Positions 8,141-15,783 of a DNA stretch of 64,000 bases are shown piece after piece. This stretch comes from Sandaracinobacteroides hominis (lineage in GTDB: Bacteria; Pseudomonadota; Alphaproteobacteria; Sphingomonadales; Sphingomonadaceae): positions 1-64,000 of the forward strand of contig NZ_JADCUC010000007.1 of the NCBI RefSeq assembly GCF_016464365.1. The letters are read 5' to 3'. Position 1 is the first letter of the stretch; every line of letters starts with the position of its first letter. The position numbers were made by a program, and so were the translations under genes. Under the pieces are notes generated by a model, which saw only the letters and a list, made by a program, of their open reading frames with translations, was not told the origin of the DNA and did not search any database.

Positions 8141-8922
8141 GATTTCAGCCCGAAGATATCGGCCATCCGGTAGCGGCCCGGTTTCTGCGACGAGAGCCAT
8201 CGGGCCGCCTTTACCGCCCCGCGCGCGAAGATCTCCCGGCTTTCCGCGACATGGCCCAGCTCCAGCCGCTCGCCCTCGCCCGCCAGGATCACCTTGTGCT
8301 CGCCCGCCGCCGAGCCGCCACGCAGCGAGGCGAAGCCGATGCCGCCGGCACGCCGTGCCCCGCTGGTGGATGTGTGCGGCGGGATCATCAGTTCGTCCAG
8401 CCGCTTGCCGCGCCCGCGTGCGGCGGCTTCGCCCAGATAGAGCGCCGTGCCGGAGGGGGCATCGACCTTGTGCTTGTGGTGCAGCTCGACGATCTCGATG
8501 TCCCAGCCCGTGTCCAGTGCTCGCGCCGCCTGCTCCACCAGCTCGGCAAGCAGGGTAACGCCCAGCGCCGTGTTGGCGGCCTGCAACACCGGGATGGAGC
8601 GCGCCGCCTTGTCGATGGCGGCCTGGTTGTCGGGGCCGAGCCCGGTGGTGCCGATGACGATCGCCGCCTTGCCATCCATCGCCGCGCGCAGATTCTCGTC
8701 GAGCGCGGACGGGCTGGTGAAATCGATCAGCACATCGGCCTTGTGGGCAACGGGTGCCGCATTGGCGCACACCACCAGCCCCTCGCCGATGACGCTGCCG
8801 CAGATCGGATGGCCAGGGCGCTCCACGCCGCCCGCCAGCCGGGTATCCGGCTCTGCCTGCACCTCGGAAATGATGGCCTGACCCATGCGGCCCCCCGCCC
8901 CCAGCACGCCTATCTTGATCAT
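8137..8922 (-). CDS. dapB: 4-hydroxy-tetrahydrodipicolinate reductase
   Basis: A 261-residue enzyme of the lysine/diaminopimelate pathway that reduces hydroxy-tetrahydrodipicolinate with NAD(P)H. The Rossmann start is MIKIGVLGAGGRMGQAI. The signature EIVELHHKHKVDAPSGTA carries the catalytic His pair and Lys. The C-terminal dimer region contains GFASLRGG and the expected GEHKVILAGEGE. ATG at 8920-8922 is preceded by AAGGAG and puts the dinucleotide-binding motif at the N-terminus. The frame remains open for 49 more codons upstream without similarity. Length is normal for the family. It appears to be transcribed alone, divergently from the amidohydrolase at 9018. Confidence 0.96.
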   Translation of the reverse strand: MIKIGVLGAGGRMGQAIISEVQAEPDTRLAGGVERPGHPICGSVIGEGLVVCANAAPVAHKADVLIDFTSPSALDENLRAAMDGKAAIVIGTTGLGPDNQAAIDKAARSIPVLQAANTALGVTLLAELVEQAARALDTGWDIEIVELHHKHKVDAPSGTALYLGEAAARGRGKRLDELMIPPHTSTSGARRAGGIGFASLRGGSAAGEHKVILAGEGERLELGHVAESREIFARGAVKAARWLSSQKPGRYRMADIFGLKS

Positions 8923-9017
8923 GTCCTGCGCTCCTTGAAGGGAAACAGGTGCGACAAGTGCGAGGGCTTGGCAAGCTGAGCTTGCGAGTGATTTCCGGCC
9001 ATGCTCAATAGCCGGCC

Positions 9018-11039
9018 ATGAAAAATCTGCTTGGCTGCGCCGCCCTTCTCGCCCTCGCCATTCCCGCACATGCCGCAGAGGAGCGCTATTCGATCCTCTT
9101 CAGCGGCCGAAACACCGGCTCGCTGGTGGCGGACGACGCGAACGGCACGACGAAAATCGCCTATGACTACAAGAACAACGGGCGCGGCCCCACCATCAAT
9201 GAAACGGTAACGGTCGATGCCGCCGGTCTTCCCACCGCATGGCGTGTCACCGGCAGCACCACCTTCGGCAGCAAGGTAGACGAGAGCTTTGCGAAGACTG
9301 GCAATACCGCCGCCTGGACCGACGCCACCGGCCCCGGCAAGGCGACGCTGACCGGCCCCGCCCTGTACGTGGCGCAGAGCGCCAGCCCCTGGGCGTTGGG
9401 CCTTTATGCCCGCGCACTGGACAAGGCCGGCGGCAAGCTGGCGGCGCTGCCCGGCGGCGAGCTGAAGCTGGACAGCCTTGGCCCGGTCAGCCTGAAGTCG
9501 GCGGCGGGCACGGTGGATACCACAGCCTACACGCTCTCCGGAATTGATCTCGATCGGCAGACCATCTTCCTCGATGGGAACAAGCGCCTCGTCGCCTTCG
9601 CGACGCCCGAGTTCATCGTGGTGCAGCAGGGGCTGGAGGGCGAGGAGGCCCGGCTGCGCGGCATGGTAGCCGAGTGGGACACGAAGCGGCTGACCGACAC
9701 CGTGCAGAAGATCGCCCACAAGCCTGCAGGCAATTTGCGCATCACCAACGTCCGCGTCTTCGATCCGGCAAAGCTGGCGCTTTCCGCACCCGCCTCGGTG
9801 CTGGTGAAGGGCAACCGCATCGCCTCCATCGACGCGCCGGGGGCGACGGCTGCCGGCGAAACGGTTATCGACGGCAAGGGCGGCACCATCGTCGCCGGCT
9901 TCAACGAGATGCACGCCCACCTCGGCCAGTCCGACGCGCTCCTGAACCTTGTCGCGGGCATCACCACCGTGCGCGACATGGGCAATGATGACCCCGTGCT
10001 GGACAAGCTGGTGGCCCGCATCGAATCCGGCGAACTGGCCGGCCCGCGCGTGGTGCGCTCCGCCTTCATCGAGGGCAAGAGCAAGACCAACGCGCAGGCG
10101 ACCGTGGTGGTGGACAATGAGGCCGACGCGGTGAAGGCGGTGCAGAACGCCGCAAAGCAGGGCGTTTTCCAGATCAAGATCTACACCAGCATCAATCCGG
10201 CCTGGGTGCCGGCGATGGTGAAGGAAGCGCACGCTCATGGTCTGCGTGTCGCCGGCCATGTGCCGGCCTTCACCACCACCGACGACATGATCCTGGCCGG
10301 CTATGACGAGATCACCCATTCCAACCAGCTGATGCTGAACTGGGTGCTGCAACCCGGAGACGACACCCGCACGCTGCTGCGCATCACGGCGCTGAAGCGC
10401 TTTGCCGATTATGATCTGGACAGCCCGGCGGCGCAGAAGACGCTGGGCCTGATGGCGTCGAAACATATCGCGCATGATCCGACGCTGGTGATCATGGAGC
10501 ACGCCACGCGCGGCCGAAAGGGCAGCTTTGCCCCCGGCACCGTCGACTGGGCGCCGCACATGCCCACCGGCACCCAGCGAGACCTGAAGCAGCCAATGCT
10601 GGATATCGCCACGCCCGAGGACGATCGCGCCTATTTCAAGGCTTTCGACACCACGCTGGAAACGATGAAGCGCCTGAACAAGTCGGGCGTGCTGATCGTG
10701 CCCGGCACCGACATGGGCGGCAGTTTCTGGTATCACCGCGAGCTGGAGCTCTACACGGCCTTCCTCAGCAACGCCGAAGTGCTGAAGCGCGCGACGCTGG
10801 ACAGCTCGAAGCATCTGAAGCGCGACGCCGACTATGGCTCGGTAACGCCGGGCAAGGTCGCCGATTTCATGCTGCTGCCCGGCGATCCGGTGCAGGACAT
10901 CAAGGCGATCAAGTCCATCGCCATGGTCGTGAAGGACGGCACCGTCTATTTCCCGACCGAAGCCTATGAAGCGATGGGCATCAAGCCGTTTGCGGCAGCG
11001 CCGAGTGTCGCGGGGGCCGGGTTCAAGACAGCGATGTAG
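9018..11039 (+). CDS. Secreted amidohydrolase-superfamily protein
   Basis: A 673-residue protein with signal peptide MKNLLGCAALLALAIPAHA (cleavage after AHA), so it is periplasmic. Residues about 20-230 form a beta-rich domain without a known activity. The metal-dependent hydrolase domain starts near 245 (NLRITNVRVFD) and shows HAHLG (HxH ligands), KIYTS (candidate bridging Lys), AGHVPAF and THSNQ (His ligands), and GTDMGG (Asp). The C-terminal GKVADFMLLPGDP segment is typical of imidazolonepropionase/prolidase-like members. The substrate cannot be read from sequence; dipeptidase or lactonase-like roles are possible. The next amidohydrolase-fold gene lies at 12497, beyond the toxin-antitoxin pair and cobB. 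Confidence 0.88.
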   Translation: MKNLLGCAALLALAIPAHAAEERYSILFSGRNTGSLVADDANGTTKIAYDYKNNGRGPTINETVTVDAAGLPTAWRVTGSTTFGSKVDESFAKTGNTAAWTDATGPGKATLTGPALYVAQSASPWALGLYARALDKAGGKLAALPGGELKLDSLGPVSLKSAAGTVDTTAYTLSGIDLDRQTIFLDGNKRLVAFATPEFIVVQQGLEGEEARLRGMVAEWDTKRLTDTVQKIAHKPAGNLRITNVRVFDPAKLALSAPASVLVKGNRIASIDAPGATAAGETVIDGKGGTIVAGFNEMHAHLGQSDALLNLVAGITTVRDMGNDDPVLDKLVARIESGELAGPRVVRSAFIEGKSKTNAQATVVVDNEADAVKAVQNAAKQGVFQIKIYTSINPAWVPAMVKEAHAHGLRVAGHVPAFTTTDDMILAGYDEITHSNQLMLNWVLQPGDDTRTLLRITALKRFADYDLDSPAAQKTLGLMASKHIAHDPTLVIMEHATRGRKGSFAPGTVDWAPHMPTGTQRDLKQPMLDIATPEDDRAYFKAFDTTLETMKRLNKSGVLIVPGTDMGGSFWYHRELELYTAFLSNAEVLKRATLDSSKHLKRDADYGSVTPGKVADFMLLPGDPVQDIKAIKSIAMVVKDGTVYFPTEAYEAMGIKPFAAAPSVAGAGFKTAM

Positions 11040-11053
11040 GGCATCGACAATTC

Positions 11054-11078
11054 TTGCCAAATTTTGCCAAATCTGGCA
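11054..11078. promoter_or_regulatory. Probable ParD operator upstream of the first parDE pair
   Basis: Two direct copies of TTGCCAAAT occur at 11054-11062 and 11064-11072 with a 10-bp period. The second copy forms an inverted repeat with TGGCA at 11074-11078 (TGCCA-4 nt-TGGCA). The array ends 11 bases before the parD ATG. Direct and inverted half sites at one helical turn suit a ribbon-helix-helix antitoxin that autorepresses its operon. The role is inferred from position. Confidence 0.6.
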
Positions 11079-11089
11079 TCGTATGGCCG

Positions 11090-11323
11090 ATGACAACCAT
11101 GAACATCTCGCTTCCGGACACGCTCAAGGCCTATGTCGACGAGCAGGTCGGGGCACGCGGGTTCGGCACGAGCAGCGAATATGTGCGCGACCTGATCCGC
11201 AAGGATCAGGATGTGCAGCGCCTTCGGGAGATGCTGCTGGCAGGCGCCGCTTCGGCTTCCACCTCTCCGGTTGATGCAGCCTATTTCCGGGGTCTTCGGG
11301 ATCGCACGACACAAGACGCATGA
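11090..11323 (+). CDS. parD: ParD-family antitoxin
   Basis: A 77-residue ribbon-helix-helix antitoxin. The N-terminal strand MTTMNISLPDTLKAYVDEQV and the following GTSSEYVRDLIRKDQD helix match ParD/CC2985-type proteins. The C-terminal 30 residues should wrap the toxin. ATG at 11090 is selected because the ribbon strand begins there; an in-frame TTG-type start farther upstream would read through the operator repeats. It is followed by a ParE toxin after 38 nt of tandem repeat. The antitoxin normally neutralises ParE and represses the operon. Confidence 0.92.
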   Translation: MTTMNISLPDTLKAYVDEQVGARGFGTSSEYVRDLIRKDQDVQRLREMLLAGAASASTSPVDAAYFRGLRDRTTQDA

Positions 11324-11366
11324 AACAGGGCGCATGAAACAGGGCGCATGAAACAGGGCGCATGAA
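11317..11366. repeat. 14-nt tandem repeat spanning the parD stop and parE start
   Basis: Three complete copies of CGCATGAAACAGGG lie at 11317-11330, 11331-11344 and 11345-11358, with a fourth partial copy at 11359-11366. Every copy contains ATG followed by a purine run. The first copy supplies the parD stop (TGA at 11321-11323) and the last supplies the parE start (ATG at 11362). Because 14 is not a multiple of 3, successive ATGs fall in different frames. Confidence 0.95.
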
Positions 11367-11685
11367 GCCGGTCAGACCGCGCGCCGCGGCGCGGACAGAT
11401 ATCGACCTTGCGGTTGACCATTACCGGGACGAAGCAGGCGCCGAAATCGCCCTCCGCTTCGTCGATGCGCTGGAGCAGGCCTATACACGCATCGGCGAAA
11501 CGCCGGCGGCGGGATCCCCCCGCTGGTCGCACGAGCTCAACCTGCCGGGACTGCGCAGTGCCCCGATCAACGGGTTTCCATGGCGTATCTTCTATATGGA
11601 GCTGGAAGCCTATGTGGATGTCTGGCGCGTGCTGCACGCCCGGCGGGATATCCCCGGTTGGCTGTCCGACGCGGATGGCCTCTGA
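11362..11685 (+). CDS. parE: ParE-family toxin
   Basis: A 107-residue RelE/ParE-superfamily toxin. It shows ARTDIDLAVDHYRDEAG, ALRFVDALEQAYTRI, the central LPGLRSAPINGFPWRIFY and the C-terminal VDVWRVLHARRDIPGWL, as in ParE proteins next to ParD. ParE toxins usually poison DNA gyrase. The start is ATG at 11362, the fourth ATG of the tandem-repeat array; the nearest purine run lies only 3 nt upstream, so initiation is probably weak or coupled to parD translation. Together with parD it forms a small mobile toxin-antitoxin module between an amidohydrolase gene and cobB. Confidence 0.93.
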   Translation: MKPVRPRAAARTDIDLAVDHYRDEAGAEIALRFVDALEQAYTRIGETPAAGSPRWSHELNLPGLRSAPINGFPWRIFYMELEAYVDVWRVLHARRDIPGWLSDADGL

Positions 11686-11711
11686 CGATTGAAGGCGATA
11701 ACGGCAGGCCA

Positions 11712-12416
11712 ATGAGGGAAATCCGCAACATCGTCATCCTCACCGGCGCAGGCGTTTCCGCTGAATCCGGCGTCCCAACCTTCCGCGGCCCCGACGGCCT
11801 GTGGGAAGGCCACCGCGTCGAAGACGTCGCCACCCCGCAAGTCTTCCGCCGCGATCCGGAACTGGTGCAGAGCTTCTACGACCAGCGCCGCGCCGCCCTC
11901 GCCCGCGTCCAGCCCAACGCCGCGCACCACGCCCTCGCCAAGCTCGACGCCGAGTGGCCGCACGACCTCCTCCTCGTCACCCAGAACGTCGACGATCTCC
12001 ACGACCGCGCCGGCTCCAAACGCCTCCTCCACATGCACGGCGAGCTGAAATCCGCCTGGTGCCTCTCCTGCGACCGCCGCACCCCCTGGGATGGCGCCCT
12101 CTCCAACGATCCGGCCTGCCCCGCCTGCGGCGCCCGCGGCCACCTCCGCCCCGACATCGTCTGGTTCGGCGAAATGCCCTACGACATGGACCGGATAGAC
12201 CGCGCCCTCTCCCGCGCCGACCTGTTCGTCTCCATCGGCACCTCCGGCAACGTCTACCCCGCCGCCGGCTTCGTCGATCTCGCCAGCCACGCTGGCGCCC
12301 GCACCCTCGAACTCAACCTCGATCCCTCCATGACCAGCCCCCGCTTCGACGAAAGCCGCCTCGGCCCCGCCGGCACGCTGGTGCCGGCGCTGGTGGAGGA
12401 ACTGCTCAACCCCTGA
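11712..12416 (+). CDS. cobB: NAD-dependent protein deacylase, sirtuin family
   Basis: A 234-residue bacterial sirtuin. It has the NAD-binding loop GAGVSAESGVPTFRG, the TQNVDDLH block, the catalytic His in LLHMHGEL, a zinc finger of CLSCDRR and CPACGARG, and DIVWFGEMPYDMD. The C-terminal GTSGNVYPAAGFV closes the NAD site. Sirtuins remove acyl groups from lysine using NAD, for example on acetyl-CoA synthetase. ATG at 11712 puts the first beta strand (IRNIVILTGAG) at the N-terminus. The gene shows a strong preference for C at third codon positions. It begins 26 nt after parE. Confidence 0.95.
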   Translation: MREIRNIVILTGAGVSAESGVPTFRGPDGLWEGHRVEDVATPQVFRRDPELVQSFYDQRRAALARVQPNAAHHALAKLDAEWPHDLLLVTQNVDDLHDRAGSKRLLHMHGELKSAWCLSCDRRTPWDGALSNDPACPACGARGHLRPDIVWFGEMPYDMDRIDRALSRADLFVSIGTSGNVYPAAGFVDLASHAGARTLELNLDPSMTSPRFDESRLGPAGTLVPALVEELLNP

Positions 12417-12496
12417 CCATCCGCCGCACCTGCTCCTGCGTTGACAAGCCCGCTCCAAGCCCCTGAAATACCGTGCATCCTCGCGAAAGGCCCCAG

Positions 12497-14170
12497 ATGC
12501 GCATCACCCTCGCCCTGCTTCTCGTATCCGCGCCCGCGATGGCGGCCCCCGCTTACGACACGGTCATCAGCGGCGGCACCATCTACGACGGCACCGGCGC
12601 CCCGGGCTTCCCCGGCTGGGTGGCGCTGAAAGGCGACAAGGTCGCCGCCGTCGGCAAAGGCAAGGCGCCAGCCGGCACCACGACCATCGACGCCACCGGC
12701 AAGGCCGTCGCGCCCGGCTTCATCAACATGCTCAGCTGGGCAACCGAAAGCCTGATGTACGACGGCCGCGGCATGTCCGACCTGAAGCAGGGCGTCACGC
12801 TGCAGGTGATGGGCGAGGGCTGGTCCATGGGCCCCTATTCCGAGGCGATGAAAACCACGCTCACCAGGGAGCAGCAGGACTTCAAATATAACATCGACTG
12901 GACGACGCTCGGCCAATATCTCGCCAAGCTCGAGAAGATGGGCATTTCCCCCAATGTCGCCAGCTTTGTCGGCGCCACCACCGTGCGCATCCACGAACTC
13001 GGCGCCGGAGACGTCGACCCCACCCCCGAGCAGCTCGGCCGCATGGTGAAGCTGGTGAAGCAGGCCATGAACGAAGGCGCCATGGGCGTCGGCTCCAGCC
13101 TGATCTATGCGCCGGCAAGCTACGCCGAAACGCCCGAACTCGTCGCCCTGGCCAAGGCGTCGGCCGATTGCGGCGGCAGCTACATCAGCCACATGCGCTC
13201 CGAAGGCACCAACATCGAAAAGGCCATCGACGAGCTCATCACCATCTCCCGCGAAAGCGGCGGCCCGGCCGAAATCTACCACCTGAAAATCTCCGGAAAG
13301 GAGAATTGGGGCAAGCGCGACGCGATCCTGAAGCAGATCGCCGATGCCAAGGCACAAGGCCTCGATATCCGCGCCAACATGTACATGTATCCGGCAGGCG
13401 CCACCGGGCTGGACGCCTCCATGCCCACATGGGTGCAGGCCGGCGGCGACGAGGAATGGGTGAAGCGCCTGAAAGACCCAGCCATCCGCGCCCGAGTCAT
13501 CGCCGAAATGCGCGGCAAGCCCGTCGGCTGGGAAAATCTGGCGCAAGGCTCCGGCGGTCCGGAAAACGTCCTCTTCATCGGCTTCCGCAACGAGAAGCTG
13601 CGTCCCCTCATCGGCAAGACGCTGGCCGAAGTCATGAAAATGCGCGGCACCAGCGCCGAAGACACGATCATCGACCTCGTCATCGAAGACGAAAGCCGGG
13701 TCGACACCGTCTATTTCATGATGTCCGAGGACAATGTGAAGGCCTTCGCCGGCACCCCCTGGGTAACGCTCGGCTCAGACGCCGAGGCCTCCGCCCCCGA
13801 AGGCCTGTTCCTGAAAAGCAGCACCCATCCGCGCGCCTACGGCAATGTCGCCCGCTTCCTCGGCAAATATGTGCGCGACGAAAAGGTCGACACCCTCGAA
13901 AGCGCCATCCACCGCCTCTCCGGCCTCCCCGCCCAACGCCTGAAACTGGCCGATCGCGGCACACTCGCACCCGGCATGGCAGCCGACGTCGTCGTCTTCG
14001 ATCCGGCCACCATCGCCGACCGCAACAGCTTCGAAAAACCCATGGTCTATTCCGTCGGCGTCAGCGACGTGCTGGTGAACGGCGTGCAGGTGCTGAAAGG
14101 CGGCGAGCCCACGGGTGCCAGGCCGGGCCGGTTCGTGAAGGGACCGGGTTATGGGAAATGCCCGGCCTAG
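12497..14170 (+). CDS. Secreted N-acyl-D-amino-acid deacylase-like amidohydrolase
   Basis: A 557-residue protein starting MRITLALLLVSAPAMAAP, a signal peptide cleaved near AMA. Homology to D-aminoacylase-type enzymes is seen in DTVISGGTIYDGTGAP, ARNEG-like AMNEGAMGVGSSLIYAP, SHMRSEG, YHLKISG, GSDAEA and GTLAPGMAADVVVFDP. The expected HxH ligand pair after the first strand (usually GFIDVHTH) is replaced by GFINMLSWATES. Other candidate ligands remain: His in SHMRS, His in YHLK and Asp in LGSDAE. Either a one-metal enzyme or a divergent function is possible. ATG at 12497 is chosen for the signal peptide; an in-frame codon at 12473 lies upstream. Confidence 0.85.
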   Translation: MRITLALLLVSAPAMAAPAYDTVISGGTIYDGTGAPGFPGWVALKGDKVAAVGKGKAPAGTTTIDATGKAVAPGFINMLSWATESLMYDGRGMSDLKQGVTLQVMGEGWSMGPYSEAMKTTLTREQQDFKYNIDWTTLGQYLAKLEKMGISPNVASFVGATTVRIHELGAGDVDPTPEQLGRMVKLVKQAMNEGAMGVGSSLIYAPASYAETPELVALAKASADCGGSYISHMRSEGTNIEKAIDELITISRESGGPAEIYHLKISGKENWGKRDAILKQIADAKAQGLDIRANMYMYPAGATGLDASMPTWVQAGGDEEWVKRLKDPAIRARVIAEMRGKPVGWENLAQGSGGPENVLFIGFRNEKLRPLIGKTLAEVMKMRGTSAEDTIIDLVIEDESRVDTVYFMMSEDNVKAFAGTPWVTLGSDAEASAPEGLFLKSSTHPRAYGNVARFLGKYVRDEKVDTLESAIHRLSGLPAQRLKLADRGTLAPGMAADVVVFDPATIADRNSFEKPMVYSVGVSDVLVNGVQVLKGGEPTGARPGRFVKGPGYGKCPA

Positions 14171-14230
14171 GAAGCGAGAAACCAGAGGCTCTGCCTCTCC
14201 GTCGCCATCAGGCGCGGATTAAACAAGAAA

Positions 14231-14391
14231 CCAAGGGCTCCGCCCTTGGAACCCGGAAGGGGCTTTGGCCCCTTCACCCCATCAGATATTCGTCATCCCA
14301 GCGAAAGCTGGGATCTCAGGGCGCAGCCGTCACCGCCGTTCGAGCAAGCGAAAGCTGGCGCCGCAGGCAGTTGATTCATTGCCTGCGGCGC
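14231..14391. repeat. Cluster of perfect hairpins after the deacylase-like gene
   Basis: Four stem-loops follow each other. CCAAGGGC at 14231 pairs with GCCCTTGG at 14242. AAGGGGC at 14257 pairs with GCCCCTT at 14268. ATCCCAGC at 14295-14302 pairs with GCTGGGAT at 14307-14314 around a GAAA loop. GCGCCGCAGGCA at 14358-14369 pairs with its complement at 14380-14391 over a 10-nt loop. None is followed by a T run. The last arm recurs at about 20580, 21752 and 34518, so these are parts of a dispersed repeat family, possibly also acting as mRNA 3' ends. Confidence 0.75.
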
Positions 14392-14483
14392 GACGGTCTG
14401 CGTGCTTGGATGGTGGCGGGAAATCCGGCCAGGAAACTCACCCTGCGCTCGATTCACTTGAAAAATTAACGAGGGTGCAGGGA

Positions 14484-14704
14484 AATCATTTGGCGATAGC
14501 ATCCTTTGCAAACCAGTGACGTGTTCCGCTCTTGGTTCCCGCCCCAAGCCCCGCTCAGGCTGAGCTTGTCGAAGCCCTTGGTTCAAGCCACCCGCTCGGC
14601 GAATATCCCGTCGCGTCCCAGGCTTCGACAAGCTCAGCCTGAGCGGGGTCCGGGCGTGATTTCAAGGCCGATAGGTTTGCAAAGACCATGATCGCCAATC
14701 ATTT
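14484..14704. mobile_element. 205-bp MITE with 8-bp target duplication
   Basis: The element runs from 14492 to 14696. Its ends are inverted: the left end starts GGCGAT and the reverse complement of the right end starts GGCGAT, then 6 mismatched positions, then 11 matching bases (CTTTGCAAACC), giving a terminal repeat of about 23 bp. It is flanked by the direct repeat AATCATTT at 14484-14491 and 14697-14704. Removing the element and one AATCATTT restores a sequence identical to the intact copy at 21812-21870, an empty site present in the same window. No coding capacity. A 28-bp inverted repeat (14549-14576 and 14621-14648) lies inside. Confidence 0.88.
14549..14648. repeat. 28-bp perfect inverted repeat inside the MITE
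   Basis: The arms are at 14549-14576 and 14621-14648 with a 44-nt spacer and no mismatch. The core (starting CCGCTCAGGCTGAGC and ending TTGTCGAAGCC) also occurs once at 20648-20673 and inverted at 21656-21681. It therefore behaves as a dispersed palindromic unit that was carried into the MITE or captured by it. Confidence 0.9.
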
Positions 14705-14843
14705 CCCTGCTGGGTGCAGGGCAAAGCCCTGCCCGCCGGAGGCCTCTACCTTGCTCCGGCCTGCAAGAAACCCGTGGAACATGTCCAACAAAAATTCGCG
14801 CAACATATTAAAACAAAAACACGATTCCAAAATTTGTAGGAAT

Positions 14844-14859
14844 TGTTCCACGTGGAACA
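14844..14859. promoter_or_regulatory. parS-like centromere site (ParB binding)
   Basis: TGTTCCACGTGGAACA is a perfect 16-bp palindrome and matches the bacterial chromosomal parS consensus (TGTTtCACGTGaAACA) in the C/G form common among proteobacteria. A related half site, CGTGGAACA, lies at 14773-14781. The site is intergenic, just downstream of phhA, in an AT-rich stretch. ParB bound at parS spreads, organises the origin region and is segregated by ParA. If real, the window lies in the origin-proximal part of the chromosome. No parA or parB gene is present here. Confidence 0.75.
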
Positions 14860-14872
14860 ACCAATCCGGTCC

Positions 14873-15736
14873 TCACAGGCCAGCGCGGTCTGCGGCTTCC
14901 AGGGCATAGGCTTGCGTGCCCCGTGCAATGACCTTGTCTTCCGCCAGAATGTCGACCGGCCCGATATCCGCCAGATCTTCCAGTTCGGCGTAGAGCGGCG
15001 CGAAATCGGTCTCCAGCGTCGTCTTCAGCAGGGCTTCGAAGCTGGGGATGACGAAATAGGCCTGTTGATAGTCGTCGATCCGGTAGCGGGTGCGCAGCAC
15101 GCGTCTCAGGTCGAAGCCGATGCGGTTCGGGCTGGGATCGTCGAGGGCAAACAGGCTTTCGCCCTTCGAGGAGACGATGCCGGCGCCATAGATGCGCAGC
15201 CCCTCCGGGGTGTCGATCAGGCCGAACTCCACCGTGTACCAGTAGAGCCGGGCAAGCTTGTGCAGCGCCCCGAACTGCATGGAGCGCAACCCGCCTTCGC
15301 CATAGGCCTGCATATAGTCGGCGAAAACGGGGTTCGCGAGCAGCGGGACATGGCCAAAGACATCGTGGAAGACGTCCGGCTCCTCCAGATAGTCGATCTG
15401 CTCGGGCCGGCGCAGAAAATTGCCGGCGACGAAGCGGCGGTTGGCGAGGTGTTCGAAGAACACGTCTTCCGGCACCAGCCCCGGCACGGCGACGACTTCC
15501 CAGCCGGTCAGCCGCATCAGCCGTTCGGAGAGGCGGCGGAAATCGGGAATGCCGCCGTCCCCCAGCCCCAGCGAAGTGAGACCGGCCAGGAATTCCGGCG
15601 CGGCGCGGCCGGGCAGCAGCTTCGTCTGCCGGGCATAGAGCCGGTCCCACAGCGCATGTTCCGCGGCTGTGAACTGCTCCCAGCGTTGCGGCACCGTCCA
15701 GTCGGAAGCGGCGCCTTCAGGTGGTGTGTCTCCCAT
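14873..15736 (-). CDS. phhA: Phenylalanine 4-monooxygenase
   Basis: A 287-residue pterin-dependent aromatic amino acid hydroxylase that converts phenylalanine to tyrosine using tetrahydrobiopterin and O2. The non-heme iron site is visible: DVFHDVFGHVPLL gives the two His ligands and YWYTVEFGL the Glu ligand. Conserved flanks FLRRPEQIDYLEEPD and GAGIVSSKGES are present. Length suits the monomeric bacterial enzyme, which lacks the eukaryotic regulatory domain. It is divergent from the cyclophilin gene; the 47-bp gap holds both start regions. The parS-like site follows its stop. Confidence 0.96.
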   Translation of the reverse strand: MGDTPPEGAASDWTVPQRWEQFTAAEHALWDRLYARQTKLLPGRAAPEFLAGLTSLGLGDGGIPDFRRLSERLMRLTGWEVVAVPGLVPEDVFFEHLANRRFVAGNFLRRPEQIDYLEEPDVFHDVFGHVPLLANPVFADYMQAYGEGGLRSMQFGALHKLARLYWYTVEFGLIDTPEGLRIYGAGIVSSKGESLFALDDPSPNRIGFDLRRVLRTRYRIDDYQQAYFVIPSFEALLKTTLETDFAPLYAELEDLADIGPVDILAEDKVIARGTQAYALEAADRAGL

Positions 15737-15783
15737 CTCGCAGAGGATAGCAGATCGTAACCGTTGAGACTATCGTGCCGAAC

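Noticed and set aside
8919-11096. 725-codon minus-strand frame opposite the secreted amidohydrolase
   Set aside because: No recognisable motif, abnormal composition, and the plus strand encodes a signal peptide and full metal site.
11317-11366. Short direct repeats considered as a CRISPR array
   Set aside because: The units are contiguous 14-mers with no spacers and no cas genes nearby.
14549-14648. The 28-bp inverted repeat considered as an intrinsic terminator
   Set aside because: The loop is 44 nt and no T run follows; the unit is dispersed elsewhere and lies inside the MITE.
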